Part shown: in pieces, positions 55,302-64,000 of the stretch | Position numbering within the stretch: position 1 is the stretch's first letter | How the letters are laid out: each line of letters starts with the position of its first letter | NCBI GenBank assembly: GCA_037367405.1 | Contig: JAZKJV010002320.1 | Location: forward strand, 682,001-746,000 | From: Ottelia alismoides | Taxonomy: Eukaryota > Streptophyta > Magnoliopsida > Alismatales > Hydrocharitaceae | Direction of reading: 5' to 3' | DNA length: 64,000 bases | Translations under genes and position numbers: made by a program | Notes under the pieces: model-generated | What the model saw: only the letters and a program-made list of their open reading frames with translations | Database searches by the model: none | Told to the model about the DNA's origin: nothing

Positions 55302-55859
55302 TTAGGTTGCTACTGTAGAGGAACTCCCAATGGGTCTCAGTCCCATCCCAAGCCTAGATTTTAGGACTAAAGATCTATCAAGTTCATTAGTCAACGGATC
55401 TGCAGTGTTTTCTTTGAATCCAACAAAATCCACAGCCAACACTCCTCGAGACACCAAATCCCTTAACATCTTAAGTCTGATTTGTATGTGTCTCGTTGTT
55501 TTCTGATTGAACTTTGAACTCTTAATATTGGCAATTGTGGTCATATTATCACAATGTATCGAGATCGCAGGAACAGGCTGATCTACCATGGGAATTTCAT
55601 ACAGAAGTTCCCTTAGCCATTCAGCCTCAATTCCAGTGGTGTCCAAAGCACACAGCTCGACCTCAAAAATGGATCGAGCTAGAATGGTTTGTTTCACAGA
55701 CCTCCAGGAGACTGCACCGCCTCCAAGGGTAAATACATACCCTGTGACACCATTACTCCCAGACTCCTCTATTTTCCCTATCCAGCTTGCATCATTGTAT
55801 CCTTCTAGTACAGAAGGATTTCTACCATAATGCAAATTAAGGGAAATAGTTCTCTTCAA
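55302..55859 (-). pseudogene. Copia 'G' RNase H domain
   Basis: The ORF shows LEGYNDASWIGK, GVTGYVFTLGGGAVSWRSVK, ARSIFEVELCALDTTGIEAE, CDNMTTIANIK and DPLTNEL. These are the RNase H acidic residues and C-terminal signature of Tork-type Copia pol. The frame is open to its end near the PPT, but it is separated from RT by frame breaks (55860-56126). Confidence 0.9.
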
Positions 55860-56126
55860 GTACTTCAGTACTCGATCCAGAGCCTCCTAGTGAGTACGGT
55901 CAGGACAGCTAGTTTATCTACTCAGCTTTGCAATCGAGAATTAAAATATCAGGTCTCGTGCAATTTGCAAGATATATTAAACTTCCTATCATTTGTGAAT
56001 ACCTTAGTTGGGCTACAGGTACTCCACTTTTATTCTTAAACAGTGTTTTGGATGAATCAAAAGGAGTGGTTACAACTTTCAATCTCGATATCCAAATTTC
56101 TCAAGTACCTTCTCAACATAGTGAGA

Positions 56127-57029
56127 TTAAGAAATTACAATCCCATCAACTGACCTTGTCAGTTTGAGACCCAAGATCACATCAGCAACACTCATGTCCT
56201 TCATCTCAAACTTGATACTCAAGAAAGCCTTAGTCTCATTAATAATCCTCATATGCAATCCGAACAACAATATGTCATCAACATATAGGCACAAGATAAT
56301 ACACTCATCACCTTTCACTTTGGAATAGACACACTTGTCGGATTCATGAACCTTAAAGCCACATGACAAAATAGTCTTGTCAAATTTTTCATTCCACTGC
56401 TTTGGTGCTTTTTTCAATCCGTAAAGGGATTTGACAAGCTTGCAAACCTTTCCCTCATTCCCAGGAGTCACAAGCCCATCCGGTTGATCCATACAGATCT
56501 CTTCCTCAAGATCGCCATGCAAGAAGGCGGTCTTCACATCCATTTGGTGGATAGAGAGATTATTTACAGATAATAATGCTATGAGCATCCGGGTATGAGC
56601 ATCCGGATTGTGGTCATCCTAGTCACAGGGGAATATGTATCAAAATAATGGATACCTTCCTTTTGCCTAAAGCCCTTGGCAACTAATCTAGTTTTGTATT
56701 TTTCAATTAATCCGTCAGGTCGATGCTTTCTCTTAAACACCCACTTGCACCCAATAGTAGAGCATCCTTTGGGTAATCAACCAATTCCCAAGTTCCATTA
56801 GCCATAATGGAATCCATCTCATATTTGATAGCTTCCTTCCATTGTTTTGCTTCAAATGAAGAAATGGCTTCCTTGTAACTTGGTGGATCACCCTCGAAAT
56901 GGTAGACAACGAAGTCGCTACCCAGATCCTTGCTATCCGAGGTCTTTTACTCCTCTTTGGCTCAATCTCTTCAGAAAGATCATTGGGTTCAGGTTGAGTC
57001 TCAACCTCCACATTCATTATCCTTTCCAC
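56127..57029 (-). pseudogene. Copia 'G' reverse transcriptase
   Basis: 56127-56588 encodes HQMDVKTAFLHGDLEEEICM, KSLYGLKKAPKQW and the catalytic CLYVDDILLFG. 56733-57029 holds the linker and the start of RT with frame breaks between. The YVDD residues are intact. Confidence 0.9.
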
Positions 57030-57044
57030 TTGATCTGGAATAGA

Positions 57045-58295
57045 TCATGAAGTAGAGGCGTCCTCAATGGTCAGATGTTGAGGAATCCCAGTCTTCAACG
57101 GAAAAACATCCTCAAAGAAGGTAGCATCACGGAGTTCAACAATAGTGTTGACATCTATGCCCGGTATCTCGGACCGAATTACCAAGAACCTATATGCATA
57201 GCGATTTTCCAGGTAACCTAAGAAGACCGCATCGACAGTTTTAGGACCAATTTTTTTTCTCTTGTGTTCTGGGATTAAAACCTTAGCGAGACAGCCCCAC
57301 ACTTTGAGATATCTTAAACTTGGTTTCATATTGCTCCAAAGTTCAAAGGGACATTTTTCCATATGTCTCGGAGGAACCCTATTTTGAATATGGCAAGCCG
57401 TATTCAAGGATTCTCCCCACATATAGATTGGAAGTCCAGAACTCTGTATAAGAGCATTGATCATGTCAGTTAAGGTTTTATTTTTCCGTTCTGCTATCCC
57501 ATTTGATTGCGGTGAATATGGGGCCGTAACTCCATGAACTATGCCAAAAGATTTGCATTGTTCATCAAATAAGTTAGAGGTATATTCACCTCCTCTATCT
57601 GACCTAAGGCGTTTAAGAACTTTTCCTGTTTGTGCCTCAGCCTCATTCTTAAAGATAAGAAATTTCTCTAAGGCTTTATCCTTGGTTTTCATTAGATATA
57701 CATAGCAGTATCTACTGCCATCATCTATAAAGGTGACAAAGTATTTCTTATTGTCTCGGGTCAACACACCATTAAACTCACAGATATCCGTGTGCACTAG
57801 ATCCAAGATCTCACTATCTCTAGAGACAGACTGAAAATACTTCCTAGGTGTCTTAGCTTGCACACATATGTCACATTTTTGAGTTTTATTAATAGTTTAT
57901 TTAGGGATCAACTCTAAATTCATCATTCTTTTAATTGAATTTAGGTTTACATGTCCCAATCTACCATGCTACAGATCACAAGATTCTAGATTATTCACAA
58001 CATGAGACACAGAACTAGAACATTCAGCATTCAAAACATTCAATTCATTATTTTTTACTGAATCACATTTAATTCTCAATAACAAATCAAAATCAGCCAA
58101 ATAGCCTTTTCCATAAAAAATGCCATGTCTCAGAATAACAACTTTATTATATCTAAAGTTTAATTCAAAATCATTTCTAACTAGGATAGAGCCAGATAAC
58201 ACATTCTTCTTGATGTCAGGAACATGCAGCACCCTGTGCAACGTCCAGACACGTTCAGAGGTAAACCTCAAGTTGACTTGTCCCGACCCTAACAC
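57045..58295 (-). pseudogene. Copia 'G' integrase with gag-preintegrase region
   Basis: 57045-57863 is an open frame of 272 residues: DLVHTDICEF, YFVTFIDDGSRYCYVYLMKT, RSDRGGEYTSN, APYSPQSNGIAERKN and FLGY. Together these give the D,D,E catalytic triad. 57969-58295 carries the pre-integrase part (LRFTSERVWTLHRVLHVPDI). Stops near 57870-57960 disrupt the zinc-binding HHCC region. Confidence 0.9.
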
Positions 58296-59330
58296 CCTGG
58301 CCGCAGAATCGTTCCCTTCTTCACAGTCCCACCGCTGCAGGTCTGATAAGAAGAAAACAACGTTCTGTCAGAACATATATTTACATTGGCTCCTGTATCC
58401 ACGAGCCACTCATTTGGATCATGGATATGATATAGTTCAGGTTTTACAGAGACATACCCCTCGCTAGCCCCGAGTCCCATAGTGATCATGTTCACTTGTG
58501 GACTCCCGTCTGTAGCCTTAGGTTGAGCCTTCAAGGACGGACAGTCCTTCTTCCAATGGCCAACCTGATTATAGTGCCAACATGGTTTATTCTTTGCCTT
58601 TTTCTGGATCTTGCCCTTTGGTTTCATTTTATTGTTATTGGGACCCTTTCCCTTCTTATCCTTGCCCTTCGAGGTCATAAAATTGACCTTAACCTGAATA
58701 TTAACAGGAGCACATGTTTTTGTTTCCTGTGTCCCTTCTTTATGGCAATTTCCACCATCAAGTCATCCATAGAAATCTTCCTCTTCCTGTGTTTAAGGGT
58801 CATACCGAAGTCTTCCCACGACTTGGGAAATTTTTCTATGATGCACATGACCTGAAATTTCTCTGGAAGTTTCATTTCGGCATCTTCTAAACCATGGAGC
58901 AGGAGTAAAAACTCGTGTGTTTGTTCAGAAACTAACTTCCCTCGGCCATGAAAAACTTCAAAAACTTAGCTACGGAGTATTTCTCAATACCGAGATCTTC
59001 GGTATTATACTTCCGATCCAAGTCTTCCCATAGCCCCTTCGCAGTCTGCGTGGACGAACAGTATACGTCAAACAACGTGTTGGACAGAGCCAAAAAGATG
59101 CAACCATGACATATACGGTCGCGTTCTTTCCACGCAGATTGCGCCTTCTGGCTATTGGGTGAGGGGTTTTCCATCTCCACCGTAGGACAGTTGGTTTCAA
59201 GCATCGAGATTAACCCTATGTTGATTAACCAGATCTTCATGCGTTGTTGCCAACGCTTCAAGTTCTGTCCACCGAATTTTTCAGGCATACCCGTCATATC
59301 TACCCTCGACTTAAACATTGTTTCCGACAT
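58289..59330 (-). pseudogene. Copia 'G' gag and protease
   Basis: Gag starts MSETMFKSRVDMTGMPEKF (59330) and includes KRWQQRMKIWLINIGLI and YCSSTQTAKGLWEDLDRKY. MKLPEKFQVMCIIEKFPKSW follows at 58675-58875. The nucleocapsid knuckle reads CWHYNQVGHWKKDC, with Tyr where the second Cys should be. The protease active site WLVDTGANVNICSD lies at about 58360-58400. Frameshifts separate the three pieces. Confidence 0.88.
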
Positions 59331-59348
59331 AGTTTTATAATCGGTTCC

Positions 59349-59364
59349 CGAAATCCTCTCTAAG
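59349..59364 (-). other. Primer-binding position of Copia 'G', complementary to its own LTR
   Basis: Two bases after the 5' LTR end (minus sense) lies CTTAGAGAGGATTTCG. No tRNA-type TGG.. PBS is present. Its exact 16-base complement is in the same LTR at 59638-59653 (15 of 16 in the 3' LTR near 53968). It could form a stem in the leader RNA or serve in self-priming; this is inference. Confidence 0.55.
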
Positions 59365-59366
59365 AT

Positions 59367-60428
59367 TGTCGTTACCAGGATAAACCAAGCATATATTAAA
59401 CAGTAATCAAACGGATTCCAATGGATTGACAGATCAATATTACAGATTATTAAGATTAATAACGAAGCAATTCAATCCATTATCCGATTACAATAAGCAA
59501 ACCAGAACCGATTAATCAAACGGAAACAAAGAAATGGGCGTGATCCAGAAAAGGGAAAGCAATAAATAAATTGCGGCAAACAAAATACAAGAAAGATAAG
59601 GTTAGATTTCACCGAAGCGTCCATGAAATGGACTGTCCTTAGAGAGGATTTCGCCCCCACAATACCGGTGCGTTGGGTACTGACGATCCGCTCCCAGGAG
59701 ATGATGGTTCACGGTCGTCGTCCGCGCACACCGACGAGACCGTCCTCGAAAGCACCTCCGAGAACTTGCAGCCGAGAAGAAATAGGTCGCAGACGCAAGA
59801 GAGAGAGAGAGAGCGAGAGTGACGACGGGTAGAGATTTCCCACGAGTGAAGAAAAACGACGTCGGGTGGGGGATATAAAAAGAAGGGCTCACATGCCCTA
59901 GCGCGCAGTCCCTTCGGTTTCCGAAAACGTCCCTCAACGGTCGTGTCTTTTCGGATTCCAAAACTGCGGCTAAGTCAAGCCGTTTGGATCAAGTCCGATT
60001 CCCAATGTGATCGCGATTAAATTAATTTGTCTGATTAATTTAATCGATCAGCCAAATGAAACCCGCAGCAAAAGTATCGAGATCCGAGATCCGAATTGAC
60101 TCTCCCGAGCCCGAGCCCGAGCCCGAGCCGGTGCCGGAGCCAGAGACGGAGCCGGAGCGGAGCAGAGCGCGCACGCGCGTGTGGTCCTCCATTCCTCCTT
60201 TCTACTATTGCTACAAGAGCTTGGGGTGTGGACTCATATATAAGTCCACCAAAAGTTTAGATCTCGTAGGTATGGTACTAAACTTCCATCCAAACTCAAC
60301 CATGTTTCAAATTTGGGAATTCCCAACTTTCCCTCCAAAACATTTGGTTTCCCAATTGAAACCAAATTAATGCCATTTGTAATTAATAGGTTTCTCAATT
60401 AAAACCTAAGTACAAATTTAATACAACA
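59367..60428 (-). repeat. 5' LTR of Copia 'G'
   Basis: Partner of 53697-54755. It starts TGTCGTTACCAGG and ends AATACAACA on plus. A GAGCCC/GAGCCG hexamer tract lies at 60104-60160. TATA candidates on minus are TTATATATGAG near 60240 and TTTTTATATCC near 59875. Confidence 0.93.
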
Positions 60429-61386
60429 TCAATCTCATCCACATCCCATCAGGTCCACGTCAACAAGCGCAAGTCCTTCAACCCCTCCCTCTCGCTCTCC
60501 CTTCCATTCCTCTCTACAACAACCTGTGACTTCGACCGCGAGGTCGTAGTTGGGGACGGTACCTTCGGACTCGTGTACAAGGCTGTCCTTCCCGATAGCA
60601 CCCCGCTTGCGGTCAAGCATCTCTCCTCCGACTTTTTCAAAGGCCTCTGCGAGTTCCGTGCTGAGATCGATACCCTTGATCGAATCCGCCACCCACAACT
60701 CGCATGCTTCCTCGGCTATTGCATCTCAGGTCCTCACTGCCTCATCGTGTACGAGTTTCTCTACTACAACAACCTCGACCAATGGCTCCACGAGCACACC
60801 CCTCCCCTCCCCCTTTTCCATCCAATCCCGCCTCAAGATCATCCTCGGTGTCACCAGAGGCCTTTCCTTCCTCCACCACGGCTACAACCCCTCCATCATT
60901 CATAGCGACATCAAATCTAGCAACGTCCTCCTCGACGATGACCTCAAGGCGTGGATGGTCGATTTCAATTTTGCCAGGGAGGTTGACATCTCTAAGTCCC
61001 ACATGTCCACGCAGGTGGCTGAGACCATGGGCTACATGCCCCGGAGTACAGAGACGGCATGACGGCCGTGACGGTGAAGGCTGATGTTTATTGCTTCAGG
61101 GTGCTCTTTGTTGGAGGTCATGATAGGGAAGAGATCGAATCTTCCTGTGGCGATGGAGGTGAAAAGTGGGAGGAAAAGGGATGTGGGGTTGGTGTGGTGG
61201 GCGAGGAGGATGGTGGAGGAGGGGAAGGTGGGTCAAATGGACGACTACGGGATGGAAGGGGTGGAGGAAGGGGTTGTCAAGGGCTACTTGGCTATTGTGA
61301 TTACGTGTACTAGCAAGATTCCCAAGGAGAGGCCTTCCACGGCCCAAGTGGTGGAGATGCTCGACGAGGTTGCAAAGGGAGTTTGA
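60429..61386 (+). pseudogene. Receptor-like kinase pseudogene, kinase domain with three frameshifts
   Basis: The frame continues from 53696. The glycine loop is GDGTFGLVYKA, the ATP lysine sits in LAVKHLS, and LDRIRHPQLACFLGYCISG follows. The catalytic loop is IIHSDIKSSNVLLD (HSD, not HRD) and the DFG position reads VDFNFAR. The activation segment runs to GYMP and the C-lobe shows VTVKADVYCF, LEVMIGKRSNLP and KIPKERPSTAQVVEML, with the stop at 61384-61386. The frame shifts near 60815 (C-rich run), near 61040 (a C lost in the PPE codons) and near 61106 (an extra T). With the Copia insertion it cannot make a kinase. The DFN residue may mean it was already a pseudokinase. Confidence 0.88.
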
Positions 61387-63963
61387 GGTTCGCTTATTCC
61401 TCTTTCTTTTGAAGCAAGAAGGGGAAGATAAAGTATTGCGAAGGCGATGGTTGCTGAAGGCGAGGCGCGGTGCAAGCACGGGAGGCTATTGGAGCTGCAG
61501 GTGGTGCATGGTGGGGGGCACGGCTATGGCGGAAGATGGACCTTAGGGACAACTCCCCGATGATGGAGAGAGAATGGGGTGACATGATTTGTAAATAAAA
61601 AATGAACAATAGGGGCAACTATTTTTTTCTTTAACGGAAATCATAAAATATAGCAGACATCTCAAACGGAACATAACACAGGGTTATGTCATGTAAGAGT
61701 TGAGCATTACTTGGGGTTTCTCATGTAAGTAGCTATTATGCAGGGTTGTGATTGTAATTGTGAAATTACTCAAGATTATGTATGTAAAAATACCTATAAT
61801 ATTTTAGATTTGGAAGAAGGACCCTTTTTGTTTTTTGAATTGGAAGCATGCATTACATTTAGGGCTTTTTACTCGATTTAGAAGACATGGTAACACTGTT
61901 GGGTGAGTTGAGGTACAATCCATTTAAATGACCAGTCGGATGGGAGCTTCTTTTGTAAATAACGTTTTAGAATTGTTTGAAGAGTTAGACTGTAGTAACG
62001 ATGTAATATTGATCACGTGTTACGTCATTTATATTTATGATAAATAAATGATGATTTTTGTTTATTTCATGTAGTTTGAAATGTTATTGTAAAAAAAATT
62101 GGGACCCACACTATAATTCTAAGGGTTTTATCACTTAGCCCTATGAGATATTGCAATATCAGTTATGCCCCTCCCTTTTCTGGAATATATGCGTGCCCCT
62201 AACTTCTTGCTCCGTTATCACTTGTGCCCTTTGATGAACCTCGTTTTCACCACGTTAATAGTCGTGTCTTATCATAGTACATGTGGTGAAAACGATACAT
62301 GCTGAACCACACTTTTAAATATGTGGAGAAATTAACTTGGCAAGTGTATCAAGCTCGAACACAGAGACACGAGCCTTCCCGTCTATTTATCATAGATTAT
62401 TGATTAAATAGGAGTGATTATAATCATAGATTGAGATCTTCATATGCAGGTACAATGCACGCAACAAGAATGCACGAACAATATGCAAAGAATGTGTTAA
62501 TAAAATGCAAATGGTGATCAAGAACACGATGCATATCGAATGAGCATGCAATTTTTATCTGGTTTTTTTACAATAAAATGTAATGCCACATGCTAGAGAA
62601 TATGATGAAGGGGGGTGATGGTTAACATACACTACATGAGAAAGATGCATTTTTCTTTTGATTTTTATCAATATAAAATGATGCAAGATGACATGAGGAT
62701 GCAGATACAAATATGCCCTACAAATAGTTCGAGCAATGAAAAAAGATTCGATTCCATCACTAGTTAGAGTACAAAGAAGCATCAAAGATCCGTTAGCGTC
62801 ATTCAAATGAGCAAATGATAATGATCATCTGGAAATTAGCAACCTAAATTCTGCATCAAATCAGAGAAATGATGCCACTATGAAGAGCTCGAAATTAGCA
62901 AAATAATGAAATTGAAATCATTCAATTTGGAGTCTATATGCTCAAGTGCATAAAATAATACAATGGGCATAAATGTTATAAAAATATAAAGACAATTGAG
63001 ATAATTATGCAAAATGGTCATTGGAAAGGGCATTTCGACAATTAAGAGAAGCTGATGGGGTCCCTTAGCAATTTTCCCAAGTGTGCCTGTGAAGCACGTG
63101 CCTGGAGAGACCATTTTGCAATTCTTGAAAGTTCTGGGGGATCGGCTGCAAATTGTCCACCCGTCACGTGCGTTGCACGTGCTCTGAGGTTCGGGAGGCC
63201 CTCTTTGGCTTGAGGCATGTGGCTCGGGTCACATGGGTGCTCCGAGTAGCTTCGGGCAGGTTCGACCCCTCCGAGCATGAAGGTACATGTCGAAAGCCGA
63301 TATTGAGGGGGCCCAACAGGAACCATCCGATCCGGATGATCGACGACACCTGTAGCCCTAGTTCCTCAGCTGCGCCTCCGCCTCTGCGGCAGACGTGATT
63401 GGGCTCTAGCGAGCCCTCCATTTATCCTTCAGCGTTTAGATGCTGCATGGAGGGTCCTTCACCTTTGCAATAGATTTGTGAAGGTCTCCAGTCGTCCAGG
63501 AATCTGTGAGGGAGCTTAGAGTGGTGAGGCGATGGAGGTTCGCTGGTCTGCTCTATAACGTAACTACCATAGAGCTTCCGGCCATTGGTAGATGCGGACC
63601 TGCAGGGGGTTAAAGCATGGTCGAAGCGGATTTTTTTGTGCGTGTGGTGAGTGAAGTGATGATCCAATTCGAACGGAGGAGCAGAATCAAAGTGCATCTC
63701 CGACGGACCATAGATGAAAGGGAGTGCATGTGATCGAGATTCTGAAGAAGGGAATCTGTGAGCGGATGGTGACACGAAGATGGTGGTGGTGCGGTGAAGC
63801 TAGTGAGGTGCTTGGTGAGAGAGAGTATGTGATTGCTTTGAACAAATTCGGAGAAAACATAAAGAAGAGGATGGGGAGAAGTACCGGAATAGAGAAGAGG
63901 AATTGCGGTGGAGGGGGGATTGGGCTGAGCCCCCTTAGGAGCCACGATAAATATTAATGTAAT
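61387..63963. other. Intergenic, no gene assigned
   Basis: 61387-62330 is AT-rich flank. 62330-63030 is AT-rich with no domain. 63040-63950 is more GC-rich with short ORFs on both strands, none recognised; it may be an unrecognised repeat or a leader. Confidence 0.45.
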
Positions 63964-64000
63964 TAGGGATGAAAATGGATCCGATACGGATCGGATATGC
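63964..64000 (+). mobile_element. Left end of an Ac/Ds-type hAT element, cut by window end
   Basis: TAGGGATGAAAATGG is the Ac/Ds-type terminal sequence. It is followed by palindromic GATCCGATACGGATCGG words typical of subterminal repeats. The preceding 8 bases (aatgtaat) would be the TSD. Confidence 0.6.

Larger units (their letters stand above)
53697..60428 (-). mobile_element. Copia element 'G', complete with both LTRs, inserted in the kinase gene
   Basis: The flanks are TTAAT (53692-53696) and TCAAT (60429-60433), a 5-bp TSD with one change. LTRs of about 1.06 kb (53697-54755 and 59367-60428) bracket a 4.6-kb interior transcribed on minus with gag, protease, integrase, RT and RNase H. The LTRs differ at scattered sites, so the insertion is not recent. 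The proteins are partly open but broken. The domain order and RNase H motifs fit Tork/TAR-like Copia. Confidence 0.95.

Noticed and set aside
60435..60698. Minus ORF across the kinase region
   Set aside because: It is antisense to clear kinase motifs (GDGTFGLVYKA, IRHPQL).
1..64000. tRNA, rRNA or organelle-derived genes
   Set aside because: I scanned for tRNA B-box-like words and rRNA-like blocks and saw nothing convincing; the only tRNA-related sequences are retrotransposon primer-binding sites.

Overview
This is nuclear DNA of a seed plant, most likely an angiosperm with a large, transposon-rich genome. The evidence is spliced exons of a plant-type ArfGAP gene, plant Copia elements primed by initiator-tRNA-Met, plant L1 and RTE LINEs, and hAT and PIF/Harbinger DNA transposons. 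I see no bacterial, organellar or viral genes, no CRISPR array and no rRNA or tRNA gene.

The backbone is one host gene on the minus strand. Three short exons (51673-51717, 40113-40189, 1886-1986) join in phase and encode the first 74 residues of an AGD1-4 (ACAP-type, VAN3-like) ArfGAP, the start of its BAR domain. Intron 1 is 11.5 kb and intron 2 is 38.1 kb. Almost everything from 2 to 51.6 kb is therefore intronic, and most of it is transposon. Later exons lie beyond position 1. A TATA box and a leader with upstream ORFs precede exon 1 at about 51.7-52.1 kb. A receptor-like kinase pseudogene starts divergently at 53560. A Copia element (53697-60428) splits its ORF, which resumes in frame at 60429 and ends at 61386 with three frameshifts.

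Intron 2 holds an RTE remnant (2.5-3.05 kb). It also holds a full-length but decayed L1 on the minus strand (3.7-25.6 kb) that was split by a 1.8 kb hAT element (6385-8170) and by a 14.2 kb Copia element with 2.6 kb LTRs (10688-24885). That Copia element carries a 5'-truncated L1 inside its 3' LTR (20184-23391). Next come a minus-strand Copia element (26.6-31.4 kb) containing a very young non-autonomous LTR element (28328-30645), and a decayed hAT transposase gene (33.96-38.66 kb) containing another non-autonomous LTR element (35914-38507).

Intron 1 holds a 3' L1 scrap (40796-41339), Copia remnants on both strands (41.7-47.0 kb and 50.2-51.3 kb), a 1.1 kb hAT element (43794-44903) and an Ac/Ds-type element (48554-50070). 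Three PIF/Harbinger-like MITEs lie end to end at 52380-53068 between the two host genes.

Most boundaries rest on target-site duplications (TSDs) read directly: ATAAT, GAAAC, CTTAA/CTTGA and TTAAT/TCAAT for LTR elements; 16-17 bp for L1s; 8 bp for hATs. The most notable points are the 50 kb run of giant introns, the young Copia element with dead coding capacity, and a Copia element whose primer-binding position matches its own LTR instead of a tRNA.
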